Shown here: in pieces, positions 7,047-15,767 of the stretch
Position numbering within the stretch: the stretch's first letter is position 1
Layout: each line of letters begins with the position of its first letter
Origin: an uncultured Bacilli bacterium
GTDB lineage: Bacteria; Bacillota_I; Bacilli_A; RF39; UBA660
DNA: 40,148 bases
Assembly: GCA_910586195.1 (NCBI GenBank)
Contig: CAJUHO010000010.1
Location: 1 to 40,148, forward strand
Direction: 5' to 3'
Translations under genes and position numbers: made by a program
Notes under the pieces: model-generated
What the model was told of the DNA's origin: nothing
What the model saw: only the letters and a program-made list of their open reading frames with translations
Databases searched by the model: none

Positions 7047-7929
7047 ATTTTCCATTTTTAATATTTTCCATTAAATTCTCATTAAATTTCTTATTATGAA
7101 TCATTTCTATTTCATATTTATAAGGAGGATATTCTCTATCAACATAAGGTGTCTCTAAAATCTTTGGAATGCTCTCTAATCGTTTATTATAAACAATTTT
7201 TAATAGGCTATCAAATCCGATACTACCAAACCCAAAATTTTCGTGGCGATCTTTATGTGATTCTCTTATATTCTTGCTATCGTTAATATGAACGCAACCT
7301 ACATAATCCAGTCCTATTTTCTCATCGATTTCATCTAATATTTTATCAAAATTTAAAACATCGTAACCAGCATCATTTAAATGACAGGTATCAAGACAAA
7401 GTCCAATATGACTTTTATCTTCTAAACCATCTATAATGGATTTCATCTCATCAATACGAGAACCGACTTCTGTCCCTTTACCAGCCATTGTTTCTAAAAG
7501 AATAGTCACTTTACTATCCTTTAATATCTCATTTAAAGCTTTTTTAATATTTTGAATACCTCGTTCTACACCAAGTCCTACATGACTTCCAGGGTGTAAG
7601 ACCATATTATATACTTCTAGCTCTTCACATCTTTTAATCTCCTGTTTTAAAAAAGAAATCGAAAACTCATATTTATCAGGATCTTTATCGTTTGCAATAT
7701 TTACAATATAAGGGGCATGAACCACAACTTTAGAATAATCAAGGCCTAGATCTTCCATCTTCCTTTTTGCCTCTTTTACTTTTTCTAAATCAATATGACC
7801 CCGATAAGTATTTTGAGGAGCACCTGTATAAAACATAAATGTATTTGCATTATAACTTAAGGCCTCTTCTAAGCTTCCCATAATTTGACTATTTCGTTGG
7901 AATTTTACATGACTTCCTAAAATTAACAT
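7045..7929 (-). CDS. nfo: Endonuclease IV (AP endonuclease)
   Basis: A 294-aa TIM-barrel AP endonuclease that nicks DNA 5' to abasic sites in base excision repair and uses three metal ions. Family signatures are all visible: LHPGSHVG (about 161-168), the LLETMAGKG block with its glutamate ligand, GLCLDTCHLNDAGYD, VHINDSKN followed by SHKDRHENFGFG, and ILETPY near the C-terminus. Length is typical. GGGAGG precedes the ATG with good spacing. It could act downstream of the AlkD-like glycosylase encoded elsewhere in the window. Confidence 0.96.
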   Translation of the reverse strand: MLILGSHVKFQRNSQIMGSLEEALSYNANTFMFYTGAPQNTYRGHIDLEKVKEAKRKMEDLGLDYSKVVVHAPYIVNIANDKDPDKYEFSISFLKQEIKRCEELEVYNMVLHPGSHVGLGVERGIQNIKKALNEILKDSKVTILLETMAGKGTEVGSRIDEMKSIIDGLEDKSHIGLCLDTCHLNDAGYDVLNFDKILDEIDEKIGLDYVGCVHINDSKNIRESHKDRHENFGFGSIGFDSLLKIVYNKRLESIPKILETPYVDREYPPYKYEIEMIHNKKFNENLMENIKNGK

Positions 7930-7954
7930 AAACTACCTCCCTTTTTTCCAAAAG

Positions 7955-7973
7955 AAAAACCTAACTACTTAGG
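7955..7973 (-). terminator. Short terminator or leader hairpin between a pilin gene and nfo
   Basis: CCTAA-GTAG-TTAGG followed by five T on the minus strand, just past the 7986 gene stop. A TGATATAAT extended -10 lies just upstream of it, so the hairpin could also sit in an nfo leader. Confidence 0.5.
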
Positions 7974-7985
7974 CCTATTATATCA

Positions 7986-8528
7986 TTAAGAACACACTTG
8001 TGTAACTGTTTTTGTTCCACTACCTAAATTTAATGTAGCATTTAGTCCAGGCTGTGTTGCTGCTGCAGCACCCTTTTTCTTTACTGTATTTCTAATTAAA
8101 GCGTCTTCTTGGATTGGTGAAGGAATTCCATTATTATCTGTATCTTTTCCTGCATAATAATAAACATATTTTGGTTTCTCAGGAGTTCCATCATCTACAC
8201 AAATAACATAACTTACAGATAAATCTTTATTCCATGCAGATTTCTTACTTCCTTTTGTAAGCTCAATAATCGAAGTTGGTACAACGGTTGCCTCTCCTGT
8301 AGCAGGTAGGCTACAAATTTCTCCATTCGTATTTGAATATTCATCATTTAATAAACCAAATCGAGCTGAATTGATATAAGTTTTGGCAGTTTGCCAGAAA
8401 GCATCCTTTTTTGAATTTTCAATATACTTAGTCATTGAAGGAATTGCAACAGCCATTAAAATACCTAAAATAATAATAACTGCTAATAACTCGATTAATG
8501 TAAAACCCTTATTTTTTATCTTTCTCAC
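7986..8528 (-). CDS. Type IV pilin-like protein with prepilin leader
   Basis: About 180 aa. A short basic leader ends KNKG, followed by the mature start FTLIELLAVIIILGILMAVA. This is a class III prepilin signal cut after Gly by a prepilin peptidase, with Glu at +5. The globular part has three cysteines and a KDTDNNGIPSP stretch resembling the calcium loops of some pseudopilins. Start: GGAGG lies 8 nt before the GTG at 8528. The ATG at 8543 overlaps that RBS and would add five residues, so I prefer the GTG. It has its own promoter at 8560-8589. No assembly ATPase, platform protein or peptidase lies nearby, so its machine is encoded elsewhere. Confidence 0.85.
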   Translation of the reverse strand: MRKIKNKGFTLIELLAVIIILGILMAVAIPSMTKYIENSKKDAFWQTAKTYINSARFGLLNDEYSNTNGEICSLPATGEATVVPTSIIELTKGSKKSAWNKDLSVSYVICVDDGTPEKPKYVYYYAGKDTDNNGIPSPIQEDALIRNTVKKKGAAAATQPGLNATLNLGSGTKTVTQVCS

Positions 8529-8559
8529 TTCATTATCCTCCATCTTATACTATACCTTT

Positions 8560-8589
8560 ATAATAGCACAGGATTTTATGCTCCGTCAA
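8560..8589 (-). promoter_or_regulatory. Promoter of the 7986-8528 pilin gene
   Basis: TTGACG, an 18-nt spacer and TATTAT with an extended TGn -10. The distance to the start implies a leader of about 25 nt. Confidence 0.7.
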
Positions 8590-8606
8590 TAAAATTTTAT
8601 CCTGAC

Positions 8607-9116
8607 CTAAATGATATTTACAACTTTACAACTGAAATCTTCTCCAGATATAGTACTGCCTAGGGAAATCGCTGAAGAAGTTATATTTTCATTAATATAA
8701 TTCATCATTGCCGTCTCTTCGTTTAATTTTTCACTATTTACTAGTTTTACCCCACGCTTTTTATTAGCTTCATAAATTAACACACCATATTGATAGCTAC
8801 TACCATTATAGCGAATTGCAACAAAACTATTCTCAGTATCATACAAAGAACCTTCTGGACCTTTTTTTATTTCACTTACATCTAAACTTTTCATACGAAA
8901 AACAACACATTCTCCATCGGCTGGTTTATCAATCGACTGTGACATTCGAAATTTATATTCTGCCTGTGTTACCAATTTTTTAGCATCTTCCAAATAAGTT
9001 GTTCTTTTATTTTTATCTAATATACTCATAACATTCGGAACAGCAATAGCCATAATAATACCAAGAATTGTTAAAGTTGCTAAAAGTTCAATTAATGTAA
9101 ATCCTCTACTTTTCAT
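8607..9116 (-). CDS. Type IV pilin-like protein with prepilin leader
   Basis: 169 aa starting MKSRG followed by FTLIELLATLTILGIIMAIA, a canonical short prepilin leader with cleavage after Gly5 and Glu at +5. The hydrophobic helix continues into an amphipathic helix (SILDKNKRTTYLEDAKKLVT). Two cysteines (GECVVF and DFSCKVV) may form a disulfide. The sequence beyond the helix is unlike the neighbouring pilin, so this is a different subunit and not a recent duplicate. GAGGGTG precedes the ATG. An extended -10 (TGTTATACT at 9140-9148) is upstream. Possible roles are a competence, adhesion or secretion pseudopilus; nothing here decides between them. Confidence 0.85.
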   Translation of the reverse strand: MKSRGFTLIELLATLTILGIIMAIAVPNVMSILDKNKRTTYLEDAKKLVTQAEYKFRMSQSIDKPADGECVVFRMKSLDVSEIKKGPEGSLYDTENSFVAIRYNGSSYQYGVLIYEANKKRGVKLVNSEKLNEETAMMNYINENITSSAISLGSTISGEDFSCKVVNII

Positions 9117-9139
9117 ACAAACACCCTCTTATTATTTTA

Positions 9140-9148
9140 AGTATAACA
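9140..9148 (-). promoter_or_regulatory. Extended -10 upstream of the 8607-9116 pilin gene
   Basis: TGTTATACT on the minus strand, about 24 nt before the start codon. No convincing -35 box. Confidence 0.4.
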
Positions 9149-9170
9149 AATTTTTAAAAGAAGTACAGAA

Positions 9171-10334
9171 TTATTTTAAAATTTCTAATAAATTTTCAAC
9201 TTCTTTTACGGTATTTTCCACTTGTACTTCTTGATTGACAAGATAATCATAACGAAAAATAGAAAAGCCAGCATAACGTTTTAGGTTTCTTGCAAGGATA
9301 ACTTCCCTTTTTAGGATATCATCTTTTTCAATCCACTCATTAGAACCACTTTTCGCAAAAGCATCGACAACTCCTGTTTTATAAAGCGCTAAGGTGAAAT
9401 ACAAAGAAACATTCCCCTGAACTAATTTATTCCATTCACGTATAACATCATAATAAGGTTTTACTTCGTTAAAAAATCCGTAATAAACTTGAGGCATAAG
9501 ATAATCCACATATCCTTTTTTAGTAGCCCAAGTTCTAACATCAGCAAATTGGGTTTGATAATTATTCTCAATATTTCCTTGTGGAGAAATGCCAAATACA
9601 CAATTTTTCTTTTTATGCACCACTTTATAAACCCTTTTTATTAAATCATTTACATTGTTAAGTCGATACTCATATAATGATTCTTTTTTGTCACTTTCCT
9701 CATAACTAACTAAATCAATCGTTTTATTAGGGTAAAAGTAATCATCAAAATGAATACCATCAATATCATAGTTTTCGACCAACTCTTCTACGCCATCGAC
9801 AATTAATTTCTTCACTTCCTCACTAGCAGGATTATAATAAATTCCCATCTCAGCACTTGCTTCTACATGAGAAGTACCTAACCATTTATAAGCCGGATTG
9901 GAAATATGGAGAAGATTAGTATCTGTAGTAGAACTCACTCTATAAGGATTAATCCAGGCATGAACCTTAATTTTTTGTTTATGAGCCTGTTTAATAAAAT
10001 ACTCTAAATAATCATAGGGAAGTTTATCCCCCTCTTTTGCTACCACTACACGCGATGTTGGAAATAGCTTTGATGGATAAATTGCATCTGAAAAAGGCCG
10101 GACTTGTAAAATAAGCAAATTTAATTTATTCTTTTTTACCGTTTTTATTATATTCTGTATATTTTTTTTACTAGTTTTCTCATCTTTTCCATATAGATAA
10201 TTTTTAAGTTCAATGTATGAGAAAAAAACACCTCTTACCTCTTCTTTTGTACTCTGTTTTCCCCTTGTATTACTAGGAAGTAAGAAAATTAATGTTACTA
10301 AGCATGTTATCAGAACAACTAACTTATATTTCAT
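9171..10334 (-). CDS. Secreted family 10-like glycosyl hydrolase (GHL10, YngK-like)
   Basis: 387 aa. A lysine-led hydrophobic N-terminus (KLVVLITCLVTLIFLLPS) is a signal peptide or anchor, followed by a TIM-barrel of the glycosyl-hydrolase-like GHL10 family (PF02638). Signatures are EVRGVFFSYIELKN, LNLLILQVRPFSDAIYPS, HAWINPYRV, DIDGIHFDDYFYP (with the acidic pair), GISPQGN and YVDYLMPQVYYG. Members are thought to act on polysaccharides or cell-wall glycans; the substrate is not known. Length is near normal. The RBS is weak (GGTGAT). It lies between the pilin genes and a DUF421 gene with no clear pathway partner. Confidence 0.85.
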   Translation of the reverse strand: MKYKLVVLITCLVTLIFLLPSNTRGKQSTKEEVRGVFFSYIELKNYLYGKDEKTSKKNIQNIIKTVKKNKLNLLILQVRPFSDAIYPSKLFPTSRVVVAKEGDKLPYDYLEYFIKQAHKQKIKVHAWINPYRVSSTTDTNLLHISNPAYKWLGTSHVEASAEMGIYYNPASEEVKKLIVDGVEELVENYDIDGIHFDDYFYPNKTIDLVSYEESDKKESLYEYRLNNVNDLIKRVYKVVHKKKNCVFGISPQGNIENNYQTQFADVRTWATKKGYVDYLMPQVYYGFFNEVKPYYDVIREWNKLVQGNVSLYFTLALYKTGVVDAFAKSGSNEWIEKDDILKREVILARNLKRYAGFSIFRYDYLVNQEVQVENTVKEVENLLEILK

Positions 10335-10379
10335 AAAATCACCATTTTTATTGTACTAAAGAAAAAATGCAAACATTGT

Positions 10380-11024
10380 CTATTTAACAGTTTCATTTTT
10401 TATTAAAAATAACCTTTGATTACGATAGAATGCATAAAATACATTTTGACCTTCTACTTGTTCTTCTTTTAAGGCCTCTTCTAGCCAACTTTTAGATTTT
10501 TTTATTTGTAATAAAACATCCTCTTGAATTTTCCCATCTAAGATAACTGGAAGGGGATAATCCCCTATTTTGTTTTCTTTTTTTTCAAAAACAGAAAGCT
10601 TCCCACTCGTTTCTAAAATTGCATAGTCAACTTCCTCTATACTACGAATCCCTTTATCACGTAATTGTGTTAATAAATCATCTAAATTATATCGTTGTTT
10701 TAACATACTTTGAAAATCCACTTTCCCACGATTAATAATGACAGATGGTTCCCCTTCTACCACACTGCGAACATTACTACTTTTCAGGGAAATTTTAGCA
10801 ACGATTATTTGAATTATTACTAATGCTACCATCGGAATAATAGATAAAAAGATACTCTCTTTATATTTATCGATGGCAATAGCCGCTAGTTCTGCGATTA
10901 AAATGGACACAATTAAATCAAGAATACTAAGCTCTCCTACTTCTCTTTTTCCCATAAAGCGATATACAATTGTAATAATTACATAAAATAACAACGTTCT
11001 TTCTAATACTAAAAAATATTTCAC
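10380..11024 (-). CDS. DUF421 membrane protein (YetF/YcaP family)
   Basis: About 214 aa with three N-terminal membrane helices (LLFYVIITIVYRFMG; ILDLIVSILIAELAAIAI; IFLSIIPMVALVIIQIIVA) and a soluble C-terminal DUF421 domain. The MGKREVGELSILDLIVSILI block and the EGEPSVIINRGKVD to LRDKGIRSIEEVDYAILE segment are characteristic. The molecular role of the family is not established. AGGTGA lies 5 nt before the GTG at 11024, while the GTG at 11033 overlaps that site, so I chose 11024. It is divergent from the gene at 11101. Confidence 0.85.
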   Translation of the reverse strand: MKYFLVLERTLLFYVIITIVYRFMGKREVGELSILDLIVSILIAELAAIAIDKYKESIFLSIIPMVALVIIQIIVAKISLKSSNVRSVVEGEPSVIINRGKVDFQSMLKQRYNLDDLLTQLRDKGIRSIEEVDYAILETSGKLSVFEKKENKIGDYPLPVILDGKIQEDVLLQIKKSKSWLEEALKEEQVEGQNVFYAFYRNQRLFLIKNETVK

Positions 11025-11044
11025 TATTATCACCTAACAATATA

Positions 11045-11073
11045 TTGATAATAAGACATAATTTTTATACATT
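11045..11073 (+). promoter_or_regulatory. Possible promoter for the TIGR04086 gene
   Basis: TTGATA, a 17-nt spacer and TACATT on the plus strand, about 28 nt before the start at 11101. Confidence 0.4.
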
Positions 11074-11100
11074 TTCATAAATTTTAGTAAGAGGTGACAT

Positions 11101-11475
11101 ATGAAATTTATAAAAAAGTATTATAAGTTATATTTATTTACATTATTATGGTTTGTAGTTTTTCTAACATTAACAAGTACATTATATTATTTTAATATTA
11201 TAGGTAACGTTCTTTTTAAGTGGTTAAATTTATTTTGCATCTTAATAGTCATTTTTACTAGCAGTGTAAAGGTTGGAGTACGATCTGAGAAAAATGCCTA
11301 TTTAGAAGGGTTTAAGTTTGCCATGATGATTGTCTTGCTTCTTTTTTTAATAACACTTTTCATTTTTCAATCTGATATGAAAGTAAAAATGCTTCTATAT
11401 GACTTAATTATTACATTTACATCAATCTTAGGAAGCATGATTGGAATTAATAAAGTACAAAAAAATACTAAATAA
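11101..11475 (+). CDS. TIGR04086 family membrane protein (YrzE-like)
   Basis: 124 aa with four predicted membrane helices at about 10-32, 36-54, 70-88 and 95-115, and a KVGVRSEKNAYLEGFKFAMM loop between helices 2 and 3. Size and four-helix layout match the TIGR04086 putative membrane protein family, whose B. subtilis member YrzE lies near comN and secDF. Both of those genes are also in this window, but about 11 kb away. AGAGGTGACAT is a good RBS for the ATG. This is the second plus-strand gene, in an otherwise minus-strand block. Function unknown. Confidence 0.75.
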   Translation: MKFIKKYYKLYLFTLLWFVVFLTLTSTLYYFNIIGNVLFKWLNLFCILIVIFTSSVKVGVRSEKNAYLEGFKFAMMIVLLLFLITLFIFQSDMKVKMLLYDLIITFTSILGSMIGINKVQKNTK

Positions 11476-11569
11476 CTTCTATAATTCAGATAACTTGTAA
11501 ATGTTACCATAAACTACTAATACAAATATCACACTTCATCATCGAAGATAGCAGTAATCATTGCACAAT

Positions 11570-11601
11570 AAAACACTTCATTACAAAATGATAGTGTTTT
11601 T
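11570..11601. terminator. Terminator between convergent TIGR04086 gene and xerC
   Basis: AAAACACT (11570-11577) pairs with AGTGTTTT (11593-11600), giving an 8-bp stem that can be extended inside. It is best as a plus-strand terminator (T5) and can weakly serve xerC on the other strand. The rest of the 181-nt gap (11476-11656) shows nothing else. Confidence 0.6.
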
Positions 11602-11656
11602 CGTTTCTACTACTTATTATCTTGTCTTTATTTCTGCGCTATTCAAACACAATATA

Positions 11657-12556
11657 TTATCGCTTAGGTGGCATTTTAGCTCTCGGAAAAGAATGATAAT
11701 AAACGTCTTTTAAATGTTCTGTCGTTACATGAGTATATATTTGAGTAGTAGAGATACTTTCGTGTCCTAAAAGTTTTTGAACCGTTAATAAATCACATCC
11801 CTCGTTTAAAAGATGAGTGGCAAAGGTATGTCTTAACATATGAGGAGAAATACTTTTATTTAAGGATGTTTTTTTTATGAGATTATTAAGAATATATCGG
11901 ACTCCTCGCTCTGTTAACATATTCCCTTGATGATTTAAAAATAGATAATCATTATGATTCTTATTTAAAAGAAGGCGGCCATCTTGCAAATAAAGATTTA
12001 AAATATCTTGGGCATACTCTCCAAATTCAACGATTCTTTCTTTATTTCCCTTTCCAAGAATATTAATAGTCATATCTTTGCCATTAATATCATTTAGTTT
12101 AATGCGAACAAGCTCTCCTACTCGAACTCCTGTAGCATATAACAATTCTAAAAGAAGCAAATCCCTCTGTCCTAATGCGGTTGTCTTATCAGGTGTCTCA
12201 AATAACACCTCCAATTCGTTATACTCAAAATAGCGAGGAAGCTTTTTCTCTCTTTTAGGACCACAAACATAAGAAAAGGCATTATTTTCAATGATATTTT
12301 TCATTTGTAAATATTTGTAAAAGCTACGAATAGAAGAAAGGTTACGGTTAATAGAAGAATTTTTCTCTTTCTTTTTATCCTTCAAATACATTAAATAAAA
12401 TCGAACATCACTATAAGCGATTTCTTTATAATCTAAAGCTTCTTTTTCTAAAAAATCAAAGTAGTCACAAAGATCATGTTTATAACTTTCTACGGTATAA
12501 TGAGAATAGTTTCTTTGATAAACTAAATAATCTAAAAATTCCTCTAATCTGTCCAT
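11657..12556 (-). CDS. xerC: Tyrosine recombinase XerC/XerD
   Basis: 299 aa with an N-terminal SAM-like core-binding domain (1-95) and a C-terminal catalytic domain. All catalytic residues are present: R145 (TGVRVGE), K169 (LGKGNKER), H239 and R242 (HMLRHTFATH), H265 (LGHESIS) and Y274 (IYTH). It resolves chromosome dimers at dif with a partner and the FtsK translocase, which is also encoded in this window. The XerC assignment rests on the topA neighbourhood seen in other Bacilli; sequence alone would allow XerD. It overlaps the upstream unknown gene by 13 nt, so it is translationally coupled. No dif-like site was identified here. Confidence 0.9.
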   Translation of the reverse strand: MDRLEEFLDYLVYQRNYSHYTVESYKHDLCDYFDFLEKEALDYKEIAYSDVRFYLMYLKDKKKEKNSSINRNLSSIRSFYKYLQMKNIIENNAFSYVCGPKREKKLPRYFEYNELEVLFETPDKTTALGQRDLLLLELLYATGVRVGELVRIKLNDINGKDMTINILGKGNKERIVEFGEYAQDILNLYLQDGRLLLNKNHNDYLFLNHQGNMLTERGVRYILNNLIKKTSLNKSISPHMLRHTFATHLLNEGCDLLTVQKLLGHESISTTQIYTHVTTEHLKDVYYHSFPRAKMPPKR

Positions 12557-13578
12557 CTATTTACCTTCTTAAAGGAATAATCATCTGTCTCATCAATGAT
12601 GCTACCATCCCCATATTTTTCCTTTCTTTTTTTATCCAAGTCACGGGAAAATTCAAACAATTCTTCCTGATACTCTTCGTGTAATCTTAAATCTTCTTCT
12701 ACTTTTTTACTTAATTCATCATCTAAATAATATAATTCATTTTCCTTATTTGAAAATAATTTCAATTGAGAACTATTTATCTGTTCTTGATGAGTCTTAT
12801 CCCTTTGGATAAAATCATCACATTTTTTCATAAATAAAATTGTCTTACGTAAAGTTGTGTAATTCTGACATAACACATCATAGCCTAGTGACTTTTTCTG
12901 TTTTATCTCAGCATCTTCCTCAGAAGTAGACAAAAACCTTTCTTCTTTTCTTTTTCGAAGATCTATTAAATAAGCATATTCTTCTAAAACATCCCGCAAA
13001 GTGCAAGCTGCCTTATAGCCATTAGAAGGCAACAAGTGATTCAAGGATTGAGCCTCTTCCAATGTGATTTGATATGGTAACTGTAAAGGATGGAGCAGAA
13101 GCTCACGCTTATTTTCATCTTCCACAAATTTAAGTAAAGAAAGATAAAACAAGCGCAATTCCTCTGATTTAGGAAGCTGCCTACTCTTGATAGATTTCTT
13201 TTTTCTTCTTCGTTCAAGAAGTGCATATTTTTGTAAAAGTTGACTATCATAAACTAGTTCTACCTGTTTTATCTCATCACGCATTTTATAGGTTGCTATC
13301 AAGCTTTCCTTTGCATGAATATCATAAGTTTTATAATACTTTCTTAAAGCATTACGAAAATCCCCCTCATTCTTATAGCCTGCTAACAAGGAATCTATCT
13401 CTTCTATAAAAAACTTATCTCTTACCTGCCCGTCTATCTGAAACTGTAAACATTTACAAATTTTAAAACGATGAAAAATAATGGGATCTTCTTGCATTTT
13501 TTTTGGAAAATTTAGAAATTTCATTTCATAAAGTTGAACATTTTCTAAAGAATCAAACCACAAACTATATTTACTCAT
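12544..13578 (-). CDS. Hypothetical protein between topA and xerC
   Basis: 345 aa, very rich in Lys, Glu and Leu, probably mostly helical, with no signal peptide, membrane helix or metal motif. There is a strongly basic patch (ERRRKKKSIKSRQ) near residues 121-133 and a charged, coiled-coil-like C-terminal third (LDDELSKKVEEDLRLHEEYQ). I do not recognise the family. AGGTGA precedes the ATG at 13578; the in-frame GTG at 13587 overlaps that RBS. It starts just after topA and overlaps xerC by 13 nt. In B. subtilis this slot holds trmFO, but no FAD-binding GxGxxG motif is seen here. The basic patch and context suggest nucleic-acid work, which is inference. Confidence 0.8.
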   Translation of the reverse strand: MSKYSLWFDSLENVQLYEMKFLNFPKKMQEDPIIFHRFKICKCLQFQIDGQVRDKFFIEEIDSLLAGYKNEGDFRNALRKYYKTYDIHAKESLIATYKMRDEIKQVELVYDSQLLQKYALLERRRKKKSIKSRQLPKSEELRLFYLSLLKFVEDENKRELLLHPLQLPYQITLEEAQSLNHLLPSNGYKAACTLRDVLEEYAYLIDLRKRKEERFLSTSEEDAEIKQKKSLGYDVLCQNYTTLRKTILFMKKCDDFIQRDKTHQEQINSSQLKLFSNKENELYYLDDELSKKVEEDLRLHEEYQEELFEFSRDLDKKRKEKYGDGSIIDETDDYSFKKVNRWTD

Positions 13579-13634
13579 ATATTTCACCTATATTAATTTT
13601 AGCATTTCTAAGTACAGTTGTAAATCAGCAAAAA

Positions 13635-15680
13635 CTATTTTTCTTTTCCATCAGTAGTATCTTGTATATAATCACATTTACTACATTTCGTTTCATTATT
13701 TTTTTCTACTAAAAATTCACCACATTTTGGACAACTACCCTCTACTGGCAAGTCCCAAGAGGCAAACTTGCATTTAGGGTATTGATTACAGCCATAAAAT
13801 ACTTTGCCTCGTCTTGTCTTTCTTTCAACAACTTTACCCTGACACAATGGACAATCCATCACCACTTTTTCTTCCTTTTCCTCTTTCTTAATGTATTTAC
13901 ACTCTGGGTAATTACTACAAGCAGTAAACTGGCCATAGCGTCCCTTTCGAATAACTAGAGGACTTCCACATTCTGGACAATCTTCTCCAACTTCTACAGG
14001 CGCCTTTTTTTCCATATCATTAAAAGCATTTAAAACCCTTGGTTCAAATAACTTATAAAACCCATCTAGTACTTGATTCCAAACCATTTTGCCATCGGCA
14101 ATTTCATCTAGTTCTTCTTCCATTTGTCTTGTATATTCTACATTAATCAAATCCGCAAAAAAGTCCTGCAATTTATCAGTTGTTTCAACACCAATATCTG
14201 TTGGTTTGAATTTTTTCTCTTCAAGGACAACATAGCCTCTTTCTTTAATCGTATCCATCGTCTTAGCATAGGTAGAAGGTCTTCCAATTCCTAACTCTTC
14301 CATCTCTTTTATTAATTTTGCTTCTGTATATCTGGCAGGAGGTTTTGTAAAATGTTGTTCTTTTTCCACATCCCGACTTACTCTTCGATCTCTTTCTGCA
14401 AGTTTTGGCAAAATTTTATCTTCACTAGACTCATAATCAGCATACACTTTCAAATAGCCATCGAATATAAGAACTTGTCCAGTAGCTTTAAAGGTATAAT
14501 CCCTATTTTCTAAAATAATAGTTGTTTGATTTACCTTAGCTGGTGCCATTAGGGAAGCAAGTGTTCTTTTATAAATTAAACTATATAGTTTAAATTCATC
14601 ACTTTTTAGATAGGCTTTTACCTCAAGTGGAGTTCGCATAATACTTGTAGGTCGAATTGCTTCATGGGCATCTTGAACATTCTCGGTTTTTTTACTTTTT
14701 TTAACATAACCAACGTAATTTTTACCATAGTTTTCTTCGATATAATGAAGGGCAGGATTTACAAACTCATCACTTAAACGGATAGAGTCTGTTCTCATAT
14801 AAGTAATTAATCCAACAGTCTCATTGGCAAGATCAACACCTTCATATAATTTTTGTGCAATCATCATTGTCTTTTTAGCAGGAAAACCTAATTTTGTAGA
14901 TGCTTCTTGTTGTAAAGTAGAAGTAATAAATGGATATTTACTATTTTTATTTTTTGCCTTTTCTTCTTTTTTAGCAACAGTATAAACATCACATAAACCT
15001 TCTAAAACGCTATCAGCCTCTGCCTCTGTTTTTAGTTCAATATCTTGATTTTGATATTGATAAAGATTGGCATCAAAGTCTTCAAAATGGACAGTTACCG
15101 TCCAATACTCTTCTGGAACGAAAGCAACAATCTCTCGTTCTCTATCTACGATTAACTTTAAAGCAACACTTTGTACACGTCCTGCACTTTTAGCACCAAT
15201 TTTATTTTGTAATAATTTACTAAGACGAAATCCTATAATTCGATCTAGAATACGTCTAGTTTCTTGACTATGCACTAGATTATCATCAATAACAGTAGGA
15301 TGTGCTATCGCTTCTAATACCTTATCATGAGTAATTTCATTAAACAAAACTCGCTTATATTGATTATCTTTAACGCCCAAAGTATCCTTTAAATGCCATG
15401 CAATTGCTTCTCCCTCTCGGTCCGGATCGCTTGCTAGATAAACCATATCACTGTCTTTTACATCCTTTTTTAACTCGGTGATTAATTTTTTTTGTCTAGA
15501 AATTGGTATATAGTTGGGTTGAAACCCATTTTCAATATCCACCCCTAGTCCATATTTTCCTGTTGTCGCTAAGTCTCTAATATGTCCTTTACTCGATACT
15601 ACTTTATAATTATCTCCTAAATACTTTTCAATAGTCTTACTTTTACTTGGACTTTCGACAATTACTAAATTTTTTTTCAT
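13635..15680 (-). CDS. topA: DNA topoisomerase I (type IA)
   Basis: 681 aa. The Toprim domain begins KNLVIVESPSKSKTIEKYLG and carries the DPDREGEAIAWH acidic motif near residue 85. The catalytic tyrosine is Y294 in GLITYMRTDS. The C-terminus has three zinc ribbons: CPECG...CSNYPEC, CPLC...CNQYPKC and a shorter CPKCG...CSKC. It relaxes negative supercoils. Length is typical for Bacillota. A near-perfect promoter at 15702-15730 suggests the topA-unknown-xerC run can be transcribed on its own, even though two more genes lie close upstream. Confidence 0.97.
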   Translation of the reverse strand: MKKNLVIVESPSKSKTIEKYLGDNYKVVSSKGHIRDLATTGKYGLGVDIENGFQPNYIPISRQKKLITELKKDVKDSDMVYLASDPDREGEAIAWHLKDTLGVKDNQYKRVLFNEITHDKVLEAIAHPTVIDDNLVHSQETRRILDRIIGFRLSKLLQNKIGAKSAGRVQSVALKLIVDREREIVAFVPEEYWTVTVHFEDFDANLYQYQNQDIELKTEAEADSVLEGLCDVYTVAKKEEKAKNKNSKYPFITSTLQQEASTKLGFPAKKTMMIAQKLYEGVDLANETVGLITYMRTDSIRLSDEFVNPALHYIEENYGKNYVGYVKKSKKTENVQDAHEAIRPTSIMRTPLEVKAYLKSDEFKLYSLIYKRTLASLMAPAKVNQTTIILENRDYTFKATGQVLIFDGYLKVYADYESSEDKILPKLAERDRRVSRDVEKEQHFTKPPARYTEAKLIKEMEELGIGRPSTYAKTMDTIKERGYVVLEEKKFKPTDIGVETTDKLQDFFADLINVEYTRQMEEELDEIADGKMVWNQVLDGFYKLFEPRVLNAFNDMEKKAPVEVGEDCPECGSPLVIRKGRYGQFTACSNYPECKYIKKEEKEEKVVMDCPLCQGKVVERKTRRGKVFYGCNQYPKCKFASWDLPVEGSCPKCGEFLVEKNNETKCSKCDYIQDTTDGKEK

Positions 15681-15701
15681 AAAGTCATCCTCTCCTGTAT
15701 A

Positions 15702-15730
15702 TTTATAATCTAATTTTTCGTTTCTGTCAA
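15702..15730 (-). promoter_or_regulatory. topA promoter
   Basis: Perfect TTGACA, a 17-nt spacer and TATAAA. It ends about 20 nt before the topA start codon. Confidence 0.85.
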
Positions 15731-15767
15731 ATACTATTTATATTATAATCCAATAATTAAAAAAAGA

